A stretch of 20,553 nucleotides of DNA from Podochytrium sp. JEL0797 (lineage: Eukaryota; Chytridiomycota; Chytridiomycetes; Chytridiales; Chytriomycetaceae). The notes below the pieces were generated by a model. The model had not been told where the DNA came from. It ran no database searches and saw nothing but the letters and a program-made list of their open reading frames with translations. Both the position numbers and the translations under genes were made by a program. The stretch covers positions 1-20,553 of the forward strand of contig JADGJG010000422.1 in NCBI GenBank assembly GCA_027596195.1, in the 5' to 3' direction. Shown here piece after piece: positions 1 to 9,358 of this stretch (position 1 is its first letter; every line of letters starts with the position of its first letter).

Positions 1-447
1 CACCACTCCAAGAAACCACCAAGGCCTCATGCTCCATCAACCACAAGACCTCTTCCCAGACCACCAGCACCTCATTCTGCCATCCCAGCTCCTCATCACT
101 CCTTCCCAGCACCTCATACATGTCACTCTGTACCCCACTTCACTCCACCAAGACCCCATCTTTCCACACCAGCACCCCATCATCCCTCACAAGCACCCCA
201 TACACCTCTTGCACCTCTTTGGAAGCACCATCCACCACCAGCACCTCATGTCCAAGCTCAACACCAAGAACTTCTTGACCCAGTCCATCATCCAGCACCT
301 CATATCCCAAGGCCCAGAACCCAAACACCTCTTGACTCCAGTGATGATGATGAATCCTCATATGCACTGACAACGCCACCAAGAAGACCTCCTCCTCATG
401 CACTGCCAGCACCCCATGTCCAAGCTCCACAAAAACCTCATTATTAG
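1..447 (+). CDS. 3' end of a Pro/His-rich protein with PAPH repeats (partial)
   Basis: The frame beginning at base 1 is open for 148 codons to a TAG at 445-447. It has no usable start in the window, so the gene enters from the left. The translation is rich in Pro and His and contains seven PAPH tetrapeptides plus looser forms (QAPH, RPH, VPH), mostly 8-15 residues apart. Near the end an acidic Ser/Asp patch (DSSDDDESS) is followed by TTPPRRPPPH and a last PAPHVQAP. The regular motif and the composition favour this frame over the other open frames here. I recognise no family; a secreted, surface or disordered scaffold protein is possible, and His-rich repeats can bind metal, but that is speculation. 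It converges on the downstream hydrolase gene, with 73 bases between stops. An upstream intron or a decayed gene cannot be excluded. Confidence 0.5.
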   Translation, partial: HHSKKPPRPHAPSTTRPLPRPPAPHSAIPAPHHSFPAPHTCHSVPHFTPPRPHLSTPAPHHPSQAPHTPLAPLWKHHPPPAPHVQAQHQELLDPVHHPAPHIPRPRTQTPLDSSDDDESSYALTTPPRRPPPHALPAPHVQAPQKPHY

Positions 448-520
448 GAATCACTCCTAACACGACACCTTCTGCATTAGCAGCACAAATGCAAAAAGAA
501 ATAAGATATCCATTCATGAT

Positions 521-2201
521 TTAAAGTTCATCTCTCTTCGCCGCCCCTTCGTCGCTCACAACACCTGCCACACCCAATTTCCCCTTCCTCCTCCCCTCCT
601 CCACCACCCTCACAATCTCCTTAATCAGCCTCCAGCTCCTCTGATCCCCAACACTCTGCAAATGAGAAAAATTCATGGTATACGCGAGCGACACACCCAA
701 CTCCAAGTTGAACAGCACAATCGACCCGCCCGCTCCAGACCACCCGTACCACGCGGACCCGGAGCCTGTCTCCCATTTAGTACCTCTCCCGAATCCCTTT
801 GTAAATACCCCCGTGCCGATTCGCGTGAATGAAATTTCCACGCCAATCACGCGGTCGACGGAGGTGGGGAGGGAGGCGAATGAGGCATTGAAGGTGGAAG
901 CAGAGACGAACCCCGTCGCAGAAGGGTCGCTGGAGCGGCGGATGAGTTCGGCAAGGCGGGCGAGGGAGCGGGCATTTGTGAGGCCGTTGAAGGAAGGGGA
1001 TTGGGAGCGACGTGACGTCGGGTCGTTGTAAGACCAAGGGAATTCGGTGGTTGTAGTGAATTCTGGGCTGTTTTTTTTGGGAAGAATGGGGTTATGAGAC
1101 ATCAAGGGGAATGAAAAAGGGGCTCTGACTTACCCGGAGCCAAACAGGACTTTGTTTTGGAGTGTCCCCTTGAGCACAAACGCCTTGACAAAAGCGGATG
1201 GAACATGCCCTTGGCCAAACATCTCCAAGAGCCATGTTGGAGTAAGGATGTGTACAATGCGCCAGACGAGCGGTGAAGAATCGAGCGGTGCGATACGCGA
1301 TCGAACCGAATCGGAAAGAGATTCTGGCGAATCTGGGATGCCGTAGTGGAATTCGAACGGCAAATTTCCTTTCTTGTCGGGAATGCCAAAGTTTTCGGTG
1401 AAACGGCCATCATTTAATTTCGGCAGAATTTCGGAATACATGATTTCGCGGACGCTTTTGCCAGTGGCTCTGCGGCAAATCTCGTTGAGGAACCAACCAC
1501 GCGTCACTGCGTGGTACGCGCCGACTTGCTCTCCGTTGAAGTTGTGTGGCTGACCCGCAATCTTTGTTGCCAACGCGTCCAAATCGAGCATCTCATCGAG
1601 TGACGGGACGCGCTGCGGATCCAAAAACGCGACACCGGCGCGGTGCTGCAGCAGCTGGCCAACAGTCACGTGAGACTTGTTTCCGGCGGCGAATTCGGGC
1701 CAATAAGACGAAACCAAGTCGTCGAGTGAGAGGCGTTTGGTGTCGACGAGGTGCAGAAACACGGAGGATGTCACGAATTTGGAGCACGAGAACACTTGCT
1801 GCAGTGTGTTGGTCGAGTACGGGGTGGTGAAAGACGTCCTGTCCGTGTATCCGCCCGCGATATCCGCCACGAGGGAGCCATCGACTGAAACAAAGGTTTG
1901 AAGCAGTCGGAATTAGTAAAATGAAGAAGAATAATATCTCACCATAAGCGGCAAACTGCGAGCCAAGATCATCCCCCTCGCTGAATCCCTGCTGCAGCAA
2001 ACTGCGTAGTTTCTCGAAGCCCGGGGCTGCAAAGCCCACGACGCGAGCAGCGGGAGGCGGATCGATTCCAAACACCTTGAAGGCAAAGCTGAAGACGGGC
2101 CCAAAGCGGAAGAAGGCCGCGTAAAACACAAAGAGGACAACGAAGGTCAAGACGCGCCGCATTTCTCGAGATGAAATTTTTTCGACCAATACGTCACACA
2201 T
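521..2201 (-). CDS. Serine beta-lactamase/esterase-fold hydrolase with RDEL C terminus
   Basis: Three exons: 2201-1943, 1884-1134 and 1067-521 (introns of 58 and 66 bases), giving 518 residues. It belongs to the class C beta-lactamase / EstB-type family, serine hydrolases that in eukaryotes usually cleave unidentified esters or amides rather than antibiotics. Visible motifs: the nucleophile SxxK as SCSK at residues 119-122, the tyrosine motif at Tyr210 in GAYHAV, and a third motif WSGAGGS at 446-452 replacing KTG. The lead-in YVDGSLVADIAGGY is typical of the family. Residues 18-43 are strongly hydrophobic after Lys/Arg, a signal anchor or signal peptide. The last residues are KRDEL; RDEL is a known KDEL-type ER retrieval signal, so an ER-lumen location is inferred. 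The start is the first ATG (A at -3); Met14, at 2162, is an alternative that keeps the hydrophobic segment. Substrate unknown. Confidence 0.88.
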
Positions 2202-2248
2202 TCTTACTTTACTGTAACTGATATCACCGGTGCCAGCCCGGAACCATC

Positions 2249-2254
2249 TTTATT
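2249..2254 (-). terminator. AATAAA polyadenylation signal of the deacetylase-WSC gene
   Basis: AATAAA on the minus strand begins 6 bases after the TAG of the deacetylase gene. Only 59 bases separate that stop from the ATG of the next minus-strand gene, so the 3' end of one transcript and the promoter and leader of the next must share this space. Confidence 0.55.
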
Positions 2255-2260
2255 TTGTTT

Positions 2261-5200
2261 CTACTTTAAATATACACTCAGCCCGCCAGGACCCCCGCAG
2301 ATCTAAATAAATGACATGAATTTCAACACTTAACCCCTCTCAAAATCAAAAACACGACCCACCTCAGTCGCGTTTCCAAGGCAGGGCATATTGCAAGAGC
2401 TCGCCACTGTCACTGGAACAGAATTCCCACAAAAGCACTGCTGTGCATATTCCAACCCGCCGAAACTGTATCCACCCGTCGTGCAAGCCGACAAACACGC
2501 CTCCACCGTCATTGCATTCGCAGCAATGGACCAAATCGCGTTGGGGAGAGTGCGCGAAGTAGATGAATCCAAAAAGCACCCTTTGTACGTCCATCCTGGA
2601 ATCACTGGATTCACTGCAACAGGTGCGGAACTCGCGTACACGGTGAGAGCCCCAGCTCCACCGCACAGCTGGAGAAAACTTCAGTTAAATAAATCTGCTG
2701 GTTTTGATTTCGACACCCTTACCTCAGTCGCGTTTCCAAGGCATGGCATGATGCAGCCCGCCGACGCGGCGGCCGCACCGGGGGCAGAAGTCCCACAAAA
2801 ACACTGCTGCGCATATTCCAACCCGCCGAAACTATATCCACCCATCTTGCAAGCAGACAAGCACGCCTCTACCGTCATTGTGCTTGCGGGAATGGACCAG
2901 ATTTCGTTGGCAAGAACGCGGCTCGAGCTAGAATCCGTGAAGCATCCCGTGTACGTCCATCCTGGTATAACTGGATTCAGAGGGGCTGGAAGGGTGCTTG
3001 TGTAAACGGTGAGAGATCCAGGGCCACCGCAGATCTAAATAAATCGATGAGTTAAAAATGAGTGAATAGCGCCGCAAATACTGGTATACCTGAGTCGCGT
3101 CGCCTTGGCAAGCCATAGTACACGCACTCGACAAATAAGCCGGCAAACTCATGCCACAAAAGCATTGCGACGCATACTCCATCCCTGCGACAGCAAACCC
3201 CTGTGCTTGGCATTGCGCCACACACACTTGCGCCGTGACACTACTGGTGGGCCATACCTGTGATGAGAGGGCACGTGGGTTCACTGGGTCAAGGTAGCAG
3301 CCGGAGTAGGTCCAGCCGGAAATGGAAGGGTGGGAGGAGGTGGAGGTGGCGGTGGAGGTGATCGAGGAGGTGGAGGTGGTGGTGGTGGTGGTGGTGGTGG
3401 AGGTGATGAAGGAGGCGGTGATGATGGTGGTGGTGAGGGAGGTGAGAGTCGTGGGAGGAGTGGAAGTGATTCCAGTGGTTTTGGTCTTTGAGAACGTGGA
3501 GGTGGATGAGTTCGCCTGACCAACGAGCGCGTACACGGAAATATAACCAGATCCACCGCATATCTAAGTAATAAAAAAGGGGTGTCAATACAAACTATTT
3601 CGAGTTTAAAAAAAGGAAGACAGAAAAGACTCCGAACCTGAGTCGAATCTCCCTGACACGGATCCTCGCAATGACTCGACTCCACCACCAACGCTGACGA
3701 ATTCAACCCACTCCCACAAAAGCACTGTGACCCAAACTCGGCCCCCGCATACGTGAACCCACTCGCGGCACATTTCGCCACACATGCGGAAATTGTGAAC
3801 GGCGACACGTTCCACACTTGCGAAGCGAGCGTGCGTGTGTTGGCGTTGTCGAGGTAGCAGTTTTGAAACGTCCAGTTTGGGATGGTCGGATACGTTGGAT
3901 TGAGGGGTGTAGTGAGTGGTGCAGTTCCCGTGTTTTTGGTCAGTGGGAGAGGAGGGCAGGACGTTTGGTTGACAAAGAATTCGTTCAGTGGCGAGCATCC
4001 AATTGGGGGAGTTGGATTGTTGGTTGTGTAGAGGGTGGTGGGGCAGCCGTAACAAGTCCGGAATTGGGTGTAGCCGGGGTAACTGCAGACACTGGTCACA
4101 AATTCATCGACTTGTCCGTTCGCATTGTCATCGAAGCCGTCACAGTAATACTCGTTGTTTAGAACGGGGGTTGTGGGTGGGGCCGCGCAGGAGGGCATGA
4201 AACTGTTCATTTTCGAAAGCGGGACCGGATTTTGCATCCATTCAATCAGCTGAGAGGCCGTCACAAACCAAACGTCCGGGTAGTTGACACGGGTCCATGA
4301 TATAAACTGGTTCACGGCTGTCGCTTTGTCTCCACCAAAGCTAGAATTCGTTTTGATTAGCGTTGGAAAAGCCGGTGTGATAATCAAACAACGGAAGTCA
4401 CCTGTTCCACGTGTGATACCACAATCCCATGGGGGTTTTGAAGTTGTTGTGGTGAACCGAGAATGTGTATTGAAGTCCAGCAAGCGTGTCTGCGATCGAT
4501 CCGAACCATGGATCCATGGACATGGTCGTTGTTTCCGAAGAATTCGCGTAAATCTCACCCACTGGCACCGATCAATTTTAGTTATGGCAAATGGAATTTA
4601 TCAGGAACTTACTCGGAAGATCCCATAGTCCTGGAATCGGCGGCGACGGGACTGTGCAATTGATTCCCGTGTAACAGTTGTACGCGATGCCATGATCGAG
4701 GGTGTACGGCCACGGCGTTACTTCCACTCTGTTCTCCGTGGAAGAGTGCCACAATAAACCGTTGGCTTTAGCGGAAGCGAGTTGCGTATACGTGGATTCG
4801 AGAAAGGGCGCGCGAAATCCTTTGATCCTATAAGTGAAAAAAAGGGGATTAATCAGAATCTGAAACATTATTCAATTTGGCATTCAAAAGCGCGTTTAGC
4901 AACTTAACTTGTTTTTCGGGATTCCCATGTACGTCGTGGCTGCAGAAATCATGGCTGCAATTTCGGGATCTTGCGCCCACTGTGGGTGGCTGAACGTGTG
5001 GTCGGCGATTTCGTGGCCCTCCGCATAAAGTCTCGTGACGTAGGCTACCAAAAGATTTTACTACCAGTCGATTAACGGTGGGTGGATTGAGCTCAATACC
5101 TGGGTCTGTGGCCCCGATTTGCGTAAAAAAAGTCGTCTTGATGGCACACCCGTTTGGGTTCACATGTCCGAACACTTGAGATGCGTTTTGGTATGACTCG

Positions 5201-5472
5201 GCGTTGACCCAATCGTCAAATGTGATGAGAATGAACTGAGGTGTTTCCGCAAGCGAGAGGTTCCCTGGAGGATTGAAGCTTGGACAGAGACAGGTGGGTG
5301 GGGTGCATTGCGTAACATCGCATAAGGGGTAGTTTGGGGAGAGGGTGAATTGAGATTGGCGCTTTTGGAGCGGGGATTGGGGTGGGTGGGTTCGTGTGGT
5401 TGGATTGCAGGCACTTGTCGACGAGATGCGCAGCAGAATGGAGATGAGGGGGAAGGAGTTCCTTTGTAGCAT
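2261..5472 (-). CDS. Secreted polysaccharide (chitin) deacetylase with four WSC domains
   Basis: Nine exons: 5472-5100, 5044-4909, 4827-4613, 4561-4402, 4340-3638, 3563-3090, 3034-2723, 2668-2363, 2302-2261; 906 residues. The N terminus looks like a signal peptide ending near Ala21. Residues about 50-340 form a NodB deacetylase that would remove acetyl groups from chitin or a related glycan: TFDD at 84-87, the metal site HEIADHTFSHP at 135-145 and RAPF at 175-178. The Cys-rich lead-in CTPPTCLC and the ITFDD context resemble the insect/fungal deacetylase subgroup. A short acidic segment at 361-374 (CDGFDDNANGQVDE) resembles Ca/metal-binding MopE-type motifs. Four WSC carbohydrate-binding modules follow, starting near 451, 613, 712 and 816, each with YAG/FGG and QCFCG cores. 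A Thr/Ser-rich, probably O-glycosylated linker (about 545-605) separates WSC1 and WSC2. There is no obvious C-terminal anchor, so a wall-bound or secreted enzyme is likely. Confidence 0.9.
2363..3034 (-). repeat. Tandem duplication of a WSC-encoding exon plus intron
   Basis: Exons 7 (3034-2723) and 8 (2668-2363) encode WSC3 and WSC4. They align at a 360-base offset with long near-identical stretches, for example around 2365-2388 versus 2725-2748 and the QCFCG region. Each exon is in phase 0 at both ends, so it can duplicate without breaking the frame. The preceding WSC exon has the same borders but is more divergent. Confidence 0.85.
3325..3515 (-). repeat. Low-complexity Thr/Ser linker with GGT/CCA triplet tract
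   Basis: The coding strand of the linker between WSC1 and WSC2 is a run of ACC/ACT/TCC triplets, seen on the plus strand as a near-pure GGT tract near 3373-3401. It encodes Thr/Ser-rich sequence including eight consecutive Thr. This is typical of O-mannosylated wall-protein stalks and is likely to vary in length between strains. Confidence 0.8.
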
Positions 5473-5824
5473 GATTTTTTTCCAATTTGCTGCGCGGAGA
5501 AACTTTTTGAAACAGGTTTTCCATTTTTAGTATTGCAGGTGGTCACTTGGCGAAATTACCATAAAATTACGGAAGAAAAGAGAAAAGAAAAAAATCTCGA
5601 AAATTAACCCAGTGCGACCCGAAGCAACGACTCGAAACGATTGATTTGGCCGCCTGGAAGAGATTAGCTGGAGAAGGGAACACAATGAAGGTAAATCGCA
5701 TTGGCCATGTATATGTATTTGAGAGAAGAAAATGAGGGGATGAACTCAAGTTTGCTTCCGTTGAATTGTTATTCGAGAGTAATAATCAATATTCACACAA
5801 ACATTTAATTTATTTTCCCAGAAT
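5473..5824. other. Intergenic: deacetylase promoter and transporter 3' end
   Basis: This gap of 352 bases lies between the start of the deacetylase gene and the stop of the minus-strand transporter. It is A/T-rich, and I see no convincing coding sequence. The right end holds the AATAAA of the transporter. The left part must contain the deacetylase promoter; no recognisable element stands out. Confidence 0.6.
5809..5814 (-). terminator. AATAAA polyadenylation signal of the minus-strand transporter
   Basis: AATAAA on the minus strand begins 10 bases after the TGA of the transporter, implying a very short 3' UTR. Confidence 0.55.
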
Positions 5825-7332
5825 TCAAGACTTCTTTTCCAATTCGATCCGTCGATTCGTGGCATTATAAAATAAACTCAACACAAACGACGTCCCCGTC
5901 ACGACAATCAGCAAAATCAACGCGTGGTCCATTTTCTCGGTCACGGGTTCCGTCAAGGCGTTCGAAGCAAGGATCATGATGACCAGGAGGGATTGAGAAA
6001 AGAGGATGAGTGTGCCAGAAGAAGTAGCTTCCGCTGTTGTTGTTTTGAAAAAGGGGCGGGGAGAATGGGGGCGTGTGCTTCAGAAAGGCGCAATAAAAAT
6101 GACAATAATTCGAAAAATGGGGTTGTACCAACTGGAAACGTGGATTCTGCACACAACTCCATCGCCAATGAGACCATGGGCATGCCCCCCATCGCACCCA
6201 ACGTGCAACCAACGTACGTCAAGATTTGCCCAATATCCTGGTTCGGAAGGATGCACCCAACGTAAAAGATGGACGTTCCCGCCAAGAGAAGCAGACATAG
6301 TACTTTCATGGCCGTGATGTGGGCTTTGGTGAAATCCAGCACACGCGAAAGCACAACGGCGGTGACGATGCCGCCGATAAACATGGCCACAGCAAGGTTG
6401 CCTCCAAGAGATTCTGGGTATCCGTAAGGGGTGAGGTAGTTGCTGGTGAATGTAGTCATGGTGGCGAGCGTGGCGATTGGCACGGATCCGACAAACACGA
6501 GCAACCAGTATTCGAGGTTGGGTCCGATTTGCTTGAGTCCGTCCTTATAACTCACTGTTCCGCGCTTGGCACTTGCCGAGGGGGGTGATGCGGGGTTGTT
6601 TTTGGCGAGAAAGGAACCCCCCAGACAGCAGACGGTTGCGATGGCAAAGTTGACAAAGTTGAGCAGGTCAATGTCGTCTGGTTTGGAGACAATCATGGGA
6701 CCGATAAACTGCCCTACAGCGACGCCCAGCGGAGTGCCGAGACTCATGAGGTTGTTTGCCGTCAAACGCGCTTCACCCGAGAACCAATGCGCAGCAGCTT
6801 TTGTGGAAGAGTCCTGGGCCACAGGACCAGCAAGGCCAATCAGTACCGAGCCCGCAAACAGCAGGACCGTCTTGGCTTCCGCTGTGTTCCCAACGAAGCT
6901 CAGCCAGCGCAGCAACGCACCCGCCGACGTCAACAGGGCGGCGACAAAACCCGCCGCGCGGATTCCCTTCGAATCAATCAGCCACGTTGTTGGCCACGTG
7001 GACGGAATCGTCATTGCGGCGTTGACCAGATTCAAAAGATTGACGGTCCACGACGAGACGCCAAAGTGGATCGCGGCAGTTGGCGTCACGGCAGCAAAGG
7101 TGCCAAACAGGAGGTTGTTGCCAAAGATGAGCAGAAAGATTCCAAACGCAACGGCGAAGCGGTACCGGTCGAGAGGGAATGATTCGTTGATCGCATTCGC
7201 TTGTGCATCACTTTCGAGTTCTCGAGGCAACTCGGCGGGACGAAGCATCTCGACGTCATGAGGCTCTGCTTTGGTCGACGACGAGGTCCTTTCCGGCTGC
7301 GTCTCGCCAGCTGCTACCAAAAAAGGGTACAT
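5825..7332 (-). CDS. Major facilitator transporter, FLVCR/SLC49-like (copy A)
   Basis: Two exons, 7332-6129 and 6033-5825 (intron 95 bases), give 470 residues with about twelve hydrophobic segments. Family signs are the conserved KAAAHWFSGEARLTANN loop, the central cytoplasmic PASPPSASA segment, and overall match to its neighbour at 7693-9248. FLVCR/SLC49 proteins move haem, choline or related small solutes across membranes; the substrate here is unknown. The intron splits the codon after FPV, in phase 1, exactly where the paralog has one. The start is uncertain. The Met at 7332 has a poor context and lies inside a possible 45-base leader intron (7358-7314, GTGAGA to TAG). If that intron is real, Met29 (7248) is the likely start, removing only a polar tail. 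Confidence 0.87.
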
Positions 7333-7692
7333 GCACGTACAGTAAAAATTAATCTCACTTCAGGGTGAAGAGTGCAGGAAATTCTCCAACTCGATTTTCT
7401 TATTGACCAGCTCTTTCTTGCTCACACATTCTCTTTCTTGCCTTCTTATCGGCCCGTGGGAAGTTGACTGAGCACGTCACGTAGTTAAAAAACTTCTTCC
7501 TAGAGAACTTCTTCCTAATTAGCTTCAAGGCATTTGAGCCTCTGTACTCACACTCCCCAGGAACAGACATGCACTTGCTCTCTTGTTAATCACCAGCTCA
7601 AGCTTCCATTGTTCTCAAGAGATTTCCGGCAGCCCGCAGCAAAAGCCAAAAAGCATTGTTCCCAAAATATTCCATTGAACAATTTGTGGGAC
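7333..7692. promoter_or_regulatory. Shared divergent promoter region of the transporter pair
   Basis: These 360 bases separate the two head-to-head transporter starts, so both promoters must lie here. It holds a direct repeat AACTTCTTCCTA at 7491-7502 and 7506-7517 and a CACGTCACGT element at 7473-7482, which resembles bZIP or bHLH sites (TGACGTG on the minus strand). An in-frame ATG at 7534 could lengthen the plus-strand protein, but the added residues look like leader translation, not a conserved domain. Function is inferred from position only. Confidence 0.4.
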
Positions 7693-9248
7693 ATGATATC
7701 CGATTCACCCACTCCACTTGCGCTTTCTGTAAAGGAGCCGACTCACCCGCTCAAACTCTATCCGTGGCGCTTCGCTGTTGTGACGGGTGAGAGCAAAAAA
7801 AGCGTTCCCCACATTTTTGAAATTGATTCCCCACCAGCCATCTTCTTTGTGATCTTCGCGAATGTCATGATGTTTGGATCCTATGGAGGAGTGACTCTGA
7901 CTGTCGCAGAGCATTACGGCGTGGAATCATCAACAATCACGAGTCTCAATATTGCAAATACGGTCGCGTTTTTCCCGGCGGTCTATCCATCAACTTGGCT
8001 CCTGGACACGTGAGTCTGAATTTGAAGGATATCTCAGTTTTTATATTTTCTCTTCATTGTAGTTATGGGCTGCGTCCGTCCATCATTGTTTCAGCAGGAA
8101 TCAACGCGTTTGGGGCATTGTTGCGGTGGTTGAGTTTTCTCCCTTCAAACCCCCAAACAAAAATCAATATGCTCTATGCTGGATCTGGAATTATTGGTCT
8201 GGCCAGCCCTTTATCTGCCAATGGTACGTGATTTTCTTCTATCAGCGTTTTTCAAGTGCACTCCACACAGCCGCCACAAAAGCTGCTGCGCATTGGTTCT
8301 CTGGTGAAGGCCGACTCCTTGCCAACACCGCCATGTCTCTCGCAACTCCAATCGGGGTCGCGCTTGGTCTCTTTCTTGGACCCATGGTCACCAACAACGA
8401 CGCGAATAATGTTGATTTTTACAACTTTCTCCTTTTTGCAATTTCCCTCGGTCTTGGACTGCTCTCTTTGATGGTGTTTAATTCTCCACCGACCCCACCT
8501 TCGGCGAGTGCCCAAAAAGGCACCTTAAATTTCAAGGAAGGGTGGAAACAAATGGCTGCAAACAAGAGTTTCTGGATCCTTGCAGGCGTTTTCACGGCCG
8601 TATATGCATCCTTTACAACGGTTGCCACATTTCTCAGCAACTACGTTACTCCATATGGGTTCTCGGAAACCGACTCTGGAAACATTGGAATCGCGTATGT
8701 GTTGGGCGGAATCGTGGCCTGTATCGTCGTGGGCGTTATTTGCGACAAGTTCAAAATGCATCAACTCGCGCTTCGCATTCTTTCCGTCATTTTCCTCATT
8801 GGGGTGGTGGGGTTTTATTTTGGGTGTGTGCGATCGAATGGGTGGCTTTTGTACGTGAGCAGTGTGGTTATTGGAGCTGGAGGTTTGCCTGTGTTGAGTT
8901 TGGCGTTTGAGTTGGGGGCAGAGTGTACTTATCCTGTTGGTGAGTATGTTTTTATATTTATTTTTTGTTGGCATGTGAACACAATTGAAATACACAGCCG
9001 AAGCAACTTCGACGGGAATCTTGATGACCGGTGGAATGATATTCTCCGTCATCATGTTGGTTGTCACGAACGCGTTGGCAGAGGCTGGAACCAACAAGCT
9101 TTGGAAAGGGTTGCTGTTTGTGATTGCGACGGCTGTGGTGGCTATGCTGGGGTCGTTTTCGTATCGGACAGAGAATCGGAGGATGGTGTTGGAGAGAGGT
9201 GGGTGTGTGGAAGGAGTGGAATTGGAGGAGGTCAAGAGGAATGAATAG
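7693..9248 (+). CDS. Major facilitator transporter, FLVCR/SLC49-like (copy B)
   Basis: Five exons: 7693-7786, 7838-8009, 8063-8223, 8271-8939 and 8998-9248 (introns 51, 53, 47 and 58 bases); 448 residues, about twelve membrane spans. It is clearly paralogous to the divergent neighbour: RFAVVTAIFFVIF against RFAVAFGIFLLIF, TKAAAHWFSGEGRLLANTAM, the PTPPSASAQKGT loop, and AEATSTGIL after the last intron. Only the last intron is shared with copy A; the other three are unique to this copy. The first intron is 51 bases and has no stop in frame, so its retention would insert 17 residues in the first membrane span. The start at 7693 (G at -3) gives an N-terminal tail like that of other family members. 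The C-terminal tail after the last span is charged. Substrate unknown. Confidence 0.88.
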
Positions 9249-9317
9249 CATTGTACGTGAACTATTTTTCCCGCGTTTCAATTCAATTGCGCAATTATAA
9301 AATGAGTGGGGAACAAG

Positions 9318-9323
9318 TTTATT
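9318..9323 (-). terminator. AATAAA polyadenylation signal after the small coiled-coil gene
   Basis: AATAAA on the minus strand lies 35 bases beyond the stop at 9359-9361. It supports the reality of the small minus-strand gene. Confidence 0.45.
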
Positions 9324-9358
9324 ATTTCCGATTATGATACAGTACTGTTTGAATATAA

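Noticed and set aside
140..517. Minus-strand 125-codon frame with EVL repeats
   Set aside because: It overlaps the better PAPH frame, starts three bases beyond the hydrolase stop, and its periodicity follows from the repeat on the other strand.
3322..3519. Plus-strand Val/Glu-rich frame
   Set aside because: It is the complement of the Thr/Ser linker triplet tract.
6566..7261. Plus-strand 231-codon frame
   Set aside because: It is antisense to the transporter copy A exon, which has family motifs and membrane spans; this frame has neither.
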